DNA from: a virus
Virus record (IMG/VR): IMGVR_UViG_3300035035_000060
Coordinates: 1-28,273 of that record
Length of the DNA: 28,273 nucleotides
Direction: 5' to 3' (one strand)
In this document: positions 16,736 through 22,251 of the stretch, piece after piece
How the letters are laid out: every line of letters begins with the position of its first letter
How positions within the stretch are numbered: the first letter of the stretch is position 1
The notes under the pieces: model-generated
The model's database searches: none
The model's input: the letters and a program-made list of their open reading frames with translations, nothing else
Told to the model about the DNA's origin: nothing
Position numbers and translations under genes: made by a program

Positions 16736-16886
16736 TTCTAAGAATGATATTGGTTTACGTTTCTCAGATCTGAAATTTTTTTGGCCTTTTTTTGTGGTCT
16801 ATCCCACCGTCTAGACGGATCAAGGTATCCAGCGTACTGGGCTCTCTCCAATAGAGATGGGAGGACTTGAACCTCCCTGTACGGCC
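16736..16886 (-). other. Hairpin-rich non-coding leader of the capsid gene
   Basis: About 150 bases with no supportable gene. Inverted repeats follow one another: 16764-16773 (TCAGATCTGA), 16794-16807 (GTGG/CCAC), 16807-16818 (CCGTCTAGACGG), 16817-16830 (GGAT/ATCC), 16829-16840 (CCAG/CTGG), 16843-16857 (TCTCT/AGAGA) and 16859-16877 (GGGAGG/CCTCCC). Three consecutive members share two bases with their neighbour, so not all can form at once. Two A-runs (minus strand) flank GGCC at about 16776-16793. It could be a processing site, mRNA-stabilising leader or promoter region; no promoter could be identified by eye. Confidence 0.55.
16859..16877 (-). other. tRNA T-arm-like hairpin
   Basis: On the minus strand GGGAGG, loop TTCAAGT and CCTCCC form a perfect hairpin. 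The seven-base loop and closing G-C pair match a tRNA T-arm. Seven bases (ATCTCTA, after the last stem C) follow, like an acceptor 3' strand plus discriminator base. No convincing D-arm or anticodon arm is found upstream, so this is at most a tRNA 3' fragment. Confidence 0.4.
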
Positions 16887-16940
16887 TTAACCGATTACTC
16901 TTGTGTACTTGATGCCACGATATACGAATGTTACAGTCAT
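16887..16940 (-). CDS. 17-residue micro-ORF, DUF4278-like start
   Basis: The ORF reads MTVTFVYRGIKYTRVIG and then TAA. A GGAG sits six bases upstream of the ATG, one of the better ribosome binding sites in the window. The pattern (T)(V/L)TxxYRGxxY resembles the start of short DUF4278 proteins common in cyanobacteria and their phages. An in-frame ATG at 16952 would add four residues but has no ribosome binding site as good. The gene may be a genuine microprotein or the truncated remnant of a longer one. Little more can be said at this length. Confidence 0.4.
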   Translation of the reverse strand: MTVTFVYRGIKYTRVIG

Positions 16941-16991
16941 GGTAATCTCCATATATCCAAGCCCCGTTCCATGCTTGGGTGTCATGCGTCC

Positions 16992-17249
16992 CTATCGGGA
17001 TGAACGGACGGACAGTTTCTTCCGTCTTTTGTGATTATAATTAATCCTCTTACTACTTGTCTTTGTTCTATTGAACTTGGCCTTCTCGCCTTTAGACATT
17101 TCACCTGTAGTCTTTGGTGTTTTAGATGACACACGTCTAGATGGTCTGCAAGCTGGGTAGCCTTTACGCTTCTCACCTTTCTGTCTGCCACAGGGCTTAC
17201 CAGTTTTGGTGTCAACCCATTTCTCTTGGAACCATCTACGTAAGCTCAT
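16992..17249 (-). CDS. Small basic protein, DUF5872-like
   Basis: This 85-residue, strongly basic protein is probably a virion or DNA-associated accessory protein of unknown function. The N-terminal half (SLRRWFQEKWVDTKTGKPCG, then RKGYPACRP) matches a domain I recognise from marine phages and some large DNA viruses, often labelled DUF5872. Two Cys residues (in KPCG and PACR) are conserved there. The C-terminal half ends in a Lys/Arg-rich tail (EKAKFNRTKTSSKRI). Its ATG lies in a four-base ATGA overlap with the upstream gene. A 77-codon frame at 16982-17215 covers the same DNA but shows no family resemblance. Confidence 0.75.
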   Translation of the reverse strand: MSLRRWFQEKWVDTKTGKPCGRQKGEKRKGYPACRPSRRVSSKTPKTTGEMSKGEKAKFNRTKTSSKRINYNHKRRKKLSVRSSR

Positions 17250-17410
17250 CTTCTTTTTGCTTTGCTATAACCGGGGGCAGTCTTCTTCTTACCACCAGCT
17301 TTGACTTGACCCTTACATACTTTGACACCATAGGCGTTAGCGTATGCAGAAGGGTATACTTTGAATTTTCTTTTGGCAGCTGCTTTACCACGTGGACATA
17401 ACTTACCCAT
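17246..17410 (-). CDS. Small basic protein with KVYPSAYAN motif
   Basis: This 54-residue gene reads MGKLCPRGKAAAKRKF, then KVYPSAYANAYGVKVCKG and a Lys-rich tail ending SKAKRR. The KxYPSAYANAY...VCKG pattern recurs in small proteins of marine phages and some large viruses; function is unknown. Cys5 and Cys32 could pair or bind metal. It starts in a TGATG overlap with the 18-codon ORF upstream and ends in an ATGA overlap with the next gene, so translation is probably coupled on both sides. Confidence 0.8.
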   Translation of the reverse strand: MGKLCPRGKAAAKRKFKVYPSAYANAYGVKVCKGQVKAGGKKKTAPGYSKAKRR

Positions 17411-17466
17411 CAGCGTTTCTTACCTCCATGCTTGCAGCCACATTTTGATCCTTTCTTGTGTGCCAT
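17410..17466 (-). CDS. 18-residue Lys/Cys/His-rich microprotein
   Basis: The ORF reads MAHKKGSKCGCKHGGKKR. It begins with a TAATG overlap on the previous gene and ends with a TGATG overlap on the next, so it fits exactly between two genes. CGCKHGG gives a cluster of two Cys and one His that could bind a metal ion. It has no family I can name. The exact fit on both sides supports real translation, although it could act mainly as a coupling linker. Confidence 0.6.
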   Translation of the reverse strand: MAHKKGSKCGCKHGGKKR

Positions 17467-17657
17467 TATGCTCTTGGGATTTTAATTTTTGATCTAATTT
17501 TATCATCATTAACTCTACCAGCACCTAAGTTTGGCATGTATTTACGCATGCCGGGATCGTACTTGATAGGTGTGCTTGGGCCATCGTTGAGAGCGATAGC
17601 CTTCTTGTTACCTTTGCGAACCTTTTTAGATCCGTCTTCTGAATAAGTGATTGCCAT
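17466..17657 (-). CDS. Small conserved-type phage protein, unknown
   Basis: This 63-residue basic protein begins MAITYSEDGSKKVRKGNKKA and contains DPGMRKYMPNLGAGRVND near the end. I see no membrane segment or catalytic motif and do not recognise a family. It is joined by TAATG overlaps at both ends and belongs to the tiny-gene train between scaffold and capsid. A virion or capsid-assembly accessory role is possible from position only. Confidence 0.7.
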   Translation of the reverse strand: MAITYSEDGSKKVRKGNKKAIALNDGPSTPIKYDPGMRKYMPNLGAGRVNDDKIRSKIKIPRA

Positions 17658-17860
17658 TATGCTTTACCTTTTTTCTTTTTCTTTCGATTAAAGATCTCAT
17701 CCATTAACATATCTCTACCGGCATCTTCTCTGGCTTTTTTGTTCTGCCTAGCTTCTAGTATATCCCTCTCTATTTCGTAGTCAGGGCCAAGCTGTGCAAG
17801 TCTTTTTCTCTCGCTAATAGTGCGAGTCATCCTTCCTTTTTCGTCGTATGTTTTAGCCAT
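17657..17860 (-). CDS. Small charged helical protein, unknown
   Basis: From the ATG at 17860 the protein has 67 residues, starting MAKTYDEKGRMTRTISERKR and ending in a Lys run (NRKKKKKGKA). It is predicted to be mostly helical and highly charged. The frame is open to 17953, but the 17860 ATG forms a TAATG overlap with the preceding stop, the rule in this cluster. Two other in-frame ATGs lie just upstream (in MEMLM). No family is recognised. Confidence 0.7.
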   Translation of the reverse strand: MAKTYDEKGRMTRTISERKRLAQLGPDYEIERDILEARQNKKAREDAGRDMLMDEIFNRKKKKKGKA

Positions 17861-18108
17861 TAGCATTTCCATCTGCGTAAGGCAAGTGCCTTTCTTGTGG
17901 GCTTGCCGTTTGGTTTTTTGAGCGGGCCTTTCATGCCAGACATGCGAGCACAAAATGACCTCTTTCTAGCCCCTCCTCCGGGCTGTGGAGCTTTGAGATT
18001 AGAGCCAGTGGCACGATTGTACTTGGCTCTACCTTTAGCTGTCAGGCCGCCTTTGCGGCTCTTCTCACCTCTTCCGAGAGACAGGCTTACTCCCTTTTTT
18101 CTTGCCAT
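17860..18108 (-). CDS. Small basic protein, DUF6321-like
   Basis: This 82-residue protein has an ordered set of conserved-looking segments: GVSLSLGRGEKSRKGGLTAK, GRAKYNRATGSNLKAPQPGG, KRSFCARMSGMKGP and KPTRKALALRRWKC. The combination matches a small-protein family seen in many phages (labelled DUF6321 as I recall), function unknown. Two Cys residues lie in SFCAR and at the C-terminus. It overlaps the upstream gene by 44 bases in another frame. The Gly/Lys/Arg-rich composition would suit nucleic-acid or capsid-interior binding. Confidence 0.8.
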   Translation of the reverse strand: MARKKGVSLSLGRGEKSRKGGLTAKGRAKYNRATGSNLKAPQPGGGARKRSFCARMSGMKGPLKKPNGKPTRKALALRRWKC

Positions 18109-18220
18109 TTTTTCTTAGTTTTGCGAAGTCTGCTCCTGTGATTTTATCTCGGGGTGGTGCTACTCTGGCGATCTTCATTTGACCGGCAGAGTACTTCTTC
18201 TTACCAGCTGGCTTAGGCAT
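18065..18220 (-). CDS. Small basic protein, unknown
   Basis: From the ATG at 18220 the protein is 51 residues: MPKPAGKKKYSAGQMKIARV, then APPRDKITGADFAKLRKN and a basic tail. The frame continues upstream to 18253, but the 18220 ATG shares a base with the hli stop (TAATG). AxPPRDKITGxDFxxLR recurs in small proteins of marine phages, without known function. It overlaps the next gene by 44 bases. Confidence 0.75.
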   Translation of the reverse strand: MPKPAGKKKYSAGQMKIARVAPPRDKITGADFAKLRKNGKKKGSKPVSRKR

Positions 18221-18354
18221 TACCAAATACCGGGTATGATTTGCCCTGTCCAAGCGTAGTTGAGTAGAGCTGCGACTATGCCTATCATAGCTAGTCTTCC
18301 GTTAAGCTCCTCTGCTGGATGCCATTTCTGATTTTCGTGGTTGTGGTGTGTCAT
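18220..18354 (-). CDS. hli: High-light-inducible protein (Hli), phage-encoded
   Basis: This 44-residue photosynthesis auxiliary protein binds chlorophyll in thylakoid membranes and protects the photosystems. After a His-rich leader (MTHHNHENQKWH), the signature ELNGRLAMIGIVAALL (about 16-31) is the single chlorophyll-binding helix with ExxNGRxAMxG. It ends TGQIIPGIW, the standard Hli C-terminus. Glu16, Asn18 and Arg20 are the expected ligand and salt-bridge residues. It starts in an ATGA overlap and ends in a TAATG overlap. Cyanopodoviruses often carry hli, with psbA, between scaffold and capsid genes; here psbA is absent. The identification is strong despite the length. Confidence 0.92.
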   Translation of the reverse strand: MTHHNHENQKWHPAEELNGRLAMIGIVAALLNYAWTGQIIPGIW

Positions 18355-18581
18355 GCTTCGTTTACATTATTTGATGCTTTTTTATTTCTCTTGAATACCT
18401 TGTCGGCATTTTGTTTAAACTTGTTGATGTTTCTTAGATCATCAAGGTAAGGAGTAGAGAATACACTCTTACCTTTTGCCAGTCGTGGAGCTGGCACGTA
18501 TGGATTTTTGGGATCTTCTTTTGGTGCTTGGTAAGGCTGGCCGGGAGATCCACCTTTTCCCGGCTTTATCTTTCTAGCCAT
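18351..18581 (-). CDS. Small basic protein, unknown
   Basis: This 76-residue protein begins MARKIKPGKGGSPGQPYQAP. It is proline-rich in its first half and then has SVFSTPYLDDLRNINKF and a charged helical tail. It starts in a TAATG overlap with the 41-residue gene and ends in an ATGA overlap with hli. I recognise no family. It is probably co-translated with its neighbours; a structural or assembly role is a guess from position. Confidence 0.7.
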   Translation of the reverse strand: MARKIKPGKGGSPGQPYQAPKEDPKNPYVPAPRLAKGKSVFSTPYLDDLRNINKFKQNADKVFKRNKKASNNVNEA

Positions 18582-18706
18582 TATCTTCTGGATTTAACTC
18601 CTTTCTTTTTGTTAGCTTTTTTTAGTTTTTCAAGAGCCAACTTTTTCTTCATGGCTGGTGTCATTTTGCCTTTAGCTGGCATTGATTTTCCGTAATGTCC
18701 GGGCAT
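18581..18706 (-). CDS. 41-residue Lys-rich protein
   Basis: The gene begins two bases after the scaffold stop and reads MPGHYGKSMPAKGKMTPAMK, then a Lys/Ala/Leu-rich helix ending KKKGVKSRR. The MPAKGKMTPAMKKK type of sequence recurs in short genes of marine phages. Its stop overlaps the next ATG (TAATG). With nearly half its residues basic, it may bind nucleic acid; this is inference from composition. Confidence 0.7.
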   Translation of the reverse strand: MPGHYGKSMPAKGKMTPAMKKKLALEKLKKANKKKGVKSRR

Positions 18707-18708
18707 GG

Positions 18709-19509
18709 TTAAAACTCCAAGTTGTTTGAACGATCTAGTTTTTCAATTATGTCTTGTCTGTAAGCAGGGTCATTGTCATAACGAGGATCACTCATTGCTC
18801 TGACTAACTCTTGCTGACTGCGGAAGACATCGCCGCCTGTTTTTGGTGGTTTACCTGTGTACATTTTTCCTTCAAATCCATTAGCTGCTTCGTACTGTGA
18901 CTTCAAGCCTGCAACAGCTATGTTGATAGCCTGCACACTTCCTGTAGCTACGATGCTATCGAAAGCTTCTTGTGCTTGTGCATCTAGATTATCTTGTGCC
19001 CAACCTATGATGTTGGAATAAGCCTGCTCTCCACCAACTGAGTTTTTAACTTGGTTGATTTCTGCATCTGAAAGATCAGTCGTGTCTGACGACCGGGCTT
19101 GAAACTCAGGTGTACCTTGTACTTCTAAGTATGCTTCGACTAGCTCTTTGCTAGACATAGAGGAGAACTTCTCAAGAGTCTCTTCTGAGAGCTTGCCGTC
19201 ATTGGCATAGAACTCATCGTTAGCTGATGTAATTAAAGAAGCACCGTCAGAGAGCGTAGTCTCCTCCGGCTCCTCATCAGCTGACTCTTGTTGTACTTCT
19301 CCCTCCTCTCCGTTTTCTCCTAACTTTTTCTGCAACTCTATGTAAGCCTTCTCAAGCTCTGCTGCATCTTTATATTTACCAGCCAGTAACGCTTCCTGAT
19401 CTCCTTGCAGCTTTTCACCAATCTCAAGATTCTCTTGCTCTTCTGGTGTTAAGCTTGTAGCTATGGTTTCAGTGGTTGTTTCTGGTTGGTATGATAATGT
19501 TTCTGCCAT
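18709..19509 (-). CDS. Capsid assembly / scaffold protein (gp9-like)
   Basis: This 266-residue acidic, Glu/Gln-rich, helical protein lies between portal and capsid, the T7 gene 9 position (T7 gp9 is 307). Typical segments are EALLAGKYKDAAELEKAYIE, the common scaffold motif of a glycine-rich turn followed by a Leu/Glu helix, and YNNIIGWAQDNL-like sequence (YSNIIGWAQDNL) in the second half. It directs prohead assembly and is then released. The ATG follows the portal stop immediately. Family membership is well supported by position and composition. Confidence 0.9.
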   Translation of the reverse strand: MAETLSYQPETTTETIATSLTPEEQENLEIGEKLQGDQEALLAGKYKDAAELEKAYIELQKKLGENGEEGEVQQESADEEPEETTLSDGASLITSANDEFYANDGKLSEETLEKFSSMSSKELVEAYLEVQGTPEFQARSSDTTDLSDAEINQVKNSVGGEQAYSNIIGWAQDNLDAQAQEAFDSIVATGSVQAINIAVAGLKSQYEAANGFEGKMYTGKPPKTGGDVFRSQQELVRAMSDPRYDNDPAYRQDIIEKLDRSNNLEF

Positions 19510-21120
19510 TTATTCTGGTGGTGATGTTGTTTCTCCAAAGTTTTCTGTTGCTGCTCCTAGTCCTAGATTCTCTCCTAGCTGTTGTACACCCTCTGGGTTC
19601 TTACTTGGATCCATGAGAGGTGAGCTTGCTAGTTGTCCAGCTTGTCCTAGTAGCTGTTGCTGAGTTGCCATAGCTTGTTGCTGTTGCATCTCAGCCTCCA
19701 TAGTTTCTGGAGACTTGACTAAGTTGAGTACATCAATACCTTGTGCAGCTGCTAATCTCTTGATAGCTTCGGTAGGATCTATGAATCTCTGTAAAGCGTC
19801 TGGCCCCAGAGTCTGAGCTATAGTTCCGATGAACTGTGTTAGTGCCTGTTGATCCTGACCTCTACCTAGAGCATTGACTCCAGCTACGATCTTTGGTCTT
19901 ACCAAGTCTTTTGGTAGTCTAGGTATTTGATTTCCTCTTTGCATGACTAGAAGTATCCTGTTCAAGTATGGTATCAGGAACTCAACCGTCAGTAGAGAGA
20001 ACAGTCCTCCAAGGGATTGCTCTAGTTCTAGCTGAGTTAGGCGTACCTCTTCAGCTGTAACACGCTCTGCCTGCCTGACGTTCATAACCAAGAAAGCTTC
20101 TAGTATTCTTTTTTCTATTTGTGTAGACAAGTTAGCAGCTGTCGCAAAGTCAGCCGTCTTACCTACTTGCACTACTCCTACGTCCTCTGGCCTACCTTGT
20201 ATGATAGCTCCATTGCCTGCCTTGGCTAGTGTTCCGGGTTTGGTTGTAGCTGATGGTGAGACAAGAAAGATAACTTTACTTGCTACACTAGCACCTTCTA
20301 CTAGAGCTTGAGCCAATCCATTGAGACTCCTTAGATCCCCAATAAACTCCTCTACTCTACCTCGTCCATAGTCTTCACCATCGACAGTGTTAAATCGAAG
20401 CACCAACCAAGGTGAAGCGTTCTTGGGAGCTGTACTGCGTGACCCGGGAAGTACTTGTCCATCGACTTCCTGATGCCATAGCCAGCGTCCACTACCTTCA
20501 TCCAATCGTACGTAGGTGTATACCTCTGCGTCGTCTTCATCTGAGCTATAGTCGCCGTTTGCTTCCTTCGACGGTACTTGACGCTCAAGACCAAGTACTT
20601 TTCTATCAATCATTTCTTTTGTAACTATCTCTAAGACGTTACCATTACCATCTCTGTTGACTACAAACCTGTTCAAAGGGTAGTGCTTCAAGCCATCTTT
20701 GGACATGAAGATAAGAGCATTACCTGAGACTATCAAATGCTTCAGTGCTTGATGGACAACCACTCTGTCACTTGATGCAGCTATGTACTCCATGATGTTT
20801 CGTTCTATCTTTGAGAATGATAGATCTAACTCACTTCTAGTCTGCGGGTCTATCTCTTCACCTATCTTATCATCTCTGATCTGTAGTTTGAAGAAGGCTG
20901 TCTGTGGTGGTAGCATTGCTAACATTAGCTTTGCTGACAACGTAACTACAGCTTTAGCTCCGACTGATTGGAAGGGCTGTAGTAAAGTTCTTTTACCTTT
21001 GTAATTATCATCACGAGTTACAAGGTATGGTAAGGTAAGCTCAGAGGCTTCTACAGCCACGTCAAGGAACTGTGTTCTACCTGACTCTAACTGACTGTAG
21101 CGTTCTCTAGCTTTAGACAT
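19510..21120 (-). CDS. Portal / head-tail connector protein (gp8-like)
   Basis: At 536 residues it equals the length I recall for T7 gp8. The N-terminus (KARERYSQLESGRTQFLDVA) and segments such as LTLPYL, QSVGAKAVVTLSAKLMLAML and PPQTAFFKLQI are characteristic of T7-like portals. VRQAERVTAEEVRLTQLELE and the Gln-rich C-terminus (about 475-500) also fit. The dodecameric ring sits at one capsid vertex, where DNA is packaged and later leaves. Its start overlaps the gp7.3-like gene by eight bases. Confidence 0.96.
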   Translation of the reverse strand: MSKARERYSQLESGRTQFLDVAVEASELTLPYLVTRDDNYKGKRTLLQPFQSVGAKAVVTLSAKLMLAMLPPQTAFFKLQIRDDKIGEEIDPQTRSELDLSFSKIERNIMEYIAASSDRVVVHQALKHLIVSGNALIFMSKDGLKHYPLNRFVVNRDGNGNVLEIVTKEMIDRKVLGLERQVPSKEANGDYSSDEDDAEVYTYVRLDEGSGRWLWHQEVDGQVLPGSRSTAPKNASPWLVLRFNTVDGEDYGRGRVEEFIGDLRSLNGLAQALVEGASVASKVIFLVSPSATTKPGTLAKAGNGAIIQGRPEDVGVVQVGKTADFATAANLSTQIEKRILEAFLVMNVRQAERVTAEEVRLTQLELEQSLGGLFSLLTVEFLIPYLNRILLVMQRGNQIPRLPKDLVRPKIVAGVNALGRGQDQQALTQFIGTIAQTLGPDALQRFIDPTEAIKRLAAAQGIDVLNLVKSPETMEAEMQQQQAMATQQQLLGQAGQLASSPLMDPSKNPEGVQQLGENLGLGAATENFGETTSPPE

Positions 21121-21382
21121 TTAGTCCTCCTGTACCAGCACCACCGCCACCGCCTGTATTGACGTTGATCTTTAGTGCATCTGTTCCGGTTTTCTTACCA
21201 GCACCGGGGCTGCTCTTCTTCTGTCCTGAGCCATACTGTACTTCAGCAGTATCATCTGGATCAAGAAGTTCTTTCTTTTCTGGTTTTACAGCTTCTTGTT
21301 TTTGTTGTTGAACTTTAGGCTGAAATGTTTGTTGTGGCCCGGGTAGGGGTGTTGACCTACGGCCACCTCCGAATACACACAT
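21113..21382 (-). CDS. gp7.3/gp6.7-like small virion protein
   Basis: This 89-residue low-complexity protein lies directly upstream of the portal, where T7 has gene 7.3. It begins MCVFGGGRR; T7 gp6.7 and gp14 also begin MC. It has a Gln/Lys-rich middle and ends with GQKKSSPGAGKKTGTDALKI and a Gly-rich tail closing GGLNV. T7 gp7.3 has a similar Lys/Gly-rich end (GGKKSL, then GGGINI). In T7 these small proteins are virion components needed for adsorption or tail assembly. The homology is judged by eye from short motifs, so moderate confidence. Confidence 0.6.
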   Translation of the reverse strand: MCVFGGGRRSTPLPGPQQTFQPKVQQQKQEAVKPEKKELLDPDDTAEVQYGSGQKKSSPGAGKKTGTDALKINVNTGGGGGAGTGGLNV

Positions 21383-21383
21383 G

Positions 21384-21569
21384 TTATTCTTCTAGTATAG
21401 ATTTAATATATTGTACCACTTCCCATTGTCCGGAGCGATACATAATGGAGGCTAAGTCCTCCTTGGGGTGGACAGGATACCAAGCGAACTTGGATTCCAA
21501 ATCCTCTACTAACGTCTTAAGTTTTTCTGAATGAAAGTTAAGCGTATTGGGGGAGGTTTGTATTTGCAT
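21384..21569 (-). CDS. Small protein after the RNR genes, unknown
   Basis: From the ATG at 21569 the protein is 61 residues: MQIQTSPNTLNFHSEKLKTL, then VEDLESKFAWYPVHPKED and a C-terminal YRSGQWEVVQYIKSILEE. The frame is open to 21632, but that start would overlap the RNR beta gene by 95 bases and add residues of unusual composition; the chosen start overlaps by 32. I see no membrane segment or known motif. Its place between nucleotide-metabolism and head genes gives no clear hint of function. Confidence 0.6.
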   Translation of the reverse strand: MQIQTSPNTLNFHSEKLKTLVEDLESKFAWYPVHPKEDLASIMYRSGQWEVVQYIKSILEE

Positions 21570-22251
21570 GTTCAAAGAACGCTGGCATGCGAGCTGCTTT
21601 TGTGTCGGCAAACTGTGGTGCTTTGCCTTCATACATCAGCCGGTCGCTCGCATCCAGCCAAAATGATTTGTCTAAATATTTATCCGGTGAAGTTTTTAAG
21701 GGGTTTAGTACCCATGCGATAGTTGCTTTCCGAAGCTTATCCAAAGAATTGCTAGGAACAAGACCCAGCTCACGACATACGAGACTATTAGTCGCAACGT
21801 GTATTTGTTCATCTCTGGAAATATCAGCTGATACTGTTCTAAGAGCAGCATCACCAAGAAAGCGAAACATAGGTAATAGAACAAAGAATATAGCTCGCTC
21901 TGCAACGAGTGCTTTGAGTATAGTGTGGTCAGGATGTTGTATCCAAGCATCTCTTAATCTTATCGCCTCCATTTCAGCAATCGGATCAGACCCATGGGAT
22001 TCAACAATGAAACCCAGAGCGAGATCATGCTTGATCTCATCTTTAACGTTTGACTCAAGAAGTGTCCTCGCTGCTTCCGGGACTTCTTTGTCCAAGCCTT
22101 GTGAAATAAATTCTCCAACTGGTAGCTCCATATGACGTATTGCGAGAGCACGCTTGATGGTTTCTTCAGCACCAGATCTTACCTCCCCTTTGGTGGGTTT
22201 TACGGGAGTCCATGTTCTTTTTCTTTCTAATAATTTTGTATAAGGGTTCAT
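21538..22251 (-). CDS. nrdB: Ferritin-like di-iron protein, ribonucleotide reductase beta (small) subunit-like
   Basis: This 237-residue helical protein carries the spaced ligands of a di-metal carboxylate site: E42, E72-x2-H75, E118 and E148-x2-H151. That is the layout of class I RNR beta subunits. The radical tyrosine of E. coli NrdB lies four residues after the first His; here that place is L79, so no Tyr radical is expected. It follows the alpha gene with an ATGA overlap, which supports a partnership. As I recall, reannotation of cyanopodovirus RNRs recognised a class I enzyme with a tyrosine-less beta subunit next to alpha; this pair fits. It is much shorter than E. coli NrdB (about 375). 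Metal type is unknown. Confidence 0.75.
   Translation of the reverse strand: MNPYTKLLERKRTWTPVKPTKGEVRSGAEETIKRALAIRHMELPVGEFISQGLDKEVPEAARTLLESNVKDEIKHDLALGFIVESHGSDPIAEMEAIRLRDAWIQHPDHTILKALVAERAIFFVLLPMFRFLGDAALRTVSADISRDEQIHVATNSLVCRELGLVPSNSLDKLRKATIAWVLNPLKTSPDKYLDKSFWLDASDRLMYEGKAPQFADTKAARMPAFFEHANTNLPQYA

Noticed and set aside
16859-16950. A complete tRNA gene on the minus strand
   Set aside because: The T-arm is perfect, and GGAGAT near 16948 could partly pair with the acceptor end. No D-arm with the conserved GG or properly spaced five-pair anticodon stem is found, and a micro-ORF occupies the same bases.
16736-16991. Phage RNA polymerase promoter before the capsid gene
   Set aside because: One is expected by analogy with T7 phi10, but I found no motif repeated elsewhere in the window to support a specific site.
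17007-17030. Plus-strand terminator (GACGGA / TCCGTC followed by TTTT)
   Set aside because: It lies inside the minus-strand coding end of the DUF5872-like gene, and no plus-strand gene precedes it.
16982-17215. Alternative 77-codon gene in another frame
   Set aside because: It overlaps the DUF5872-like gene, lacks family resemblance, and its start does not fit the stop/start overlap pattern.
21587-22135. Plus-strand ORF of 182 codons
   Set aside because: It is antisense to the RNR beta gene, whose metal-ligand motifs clearly mark the coding strand.
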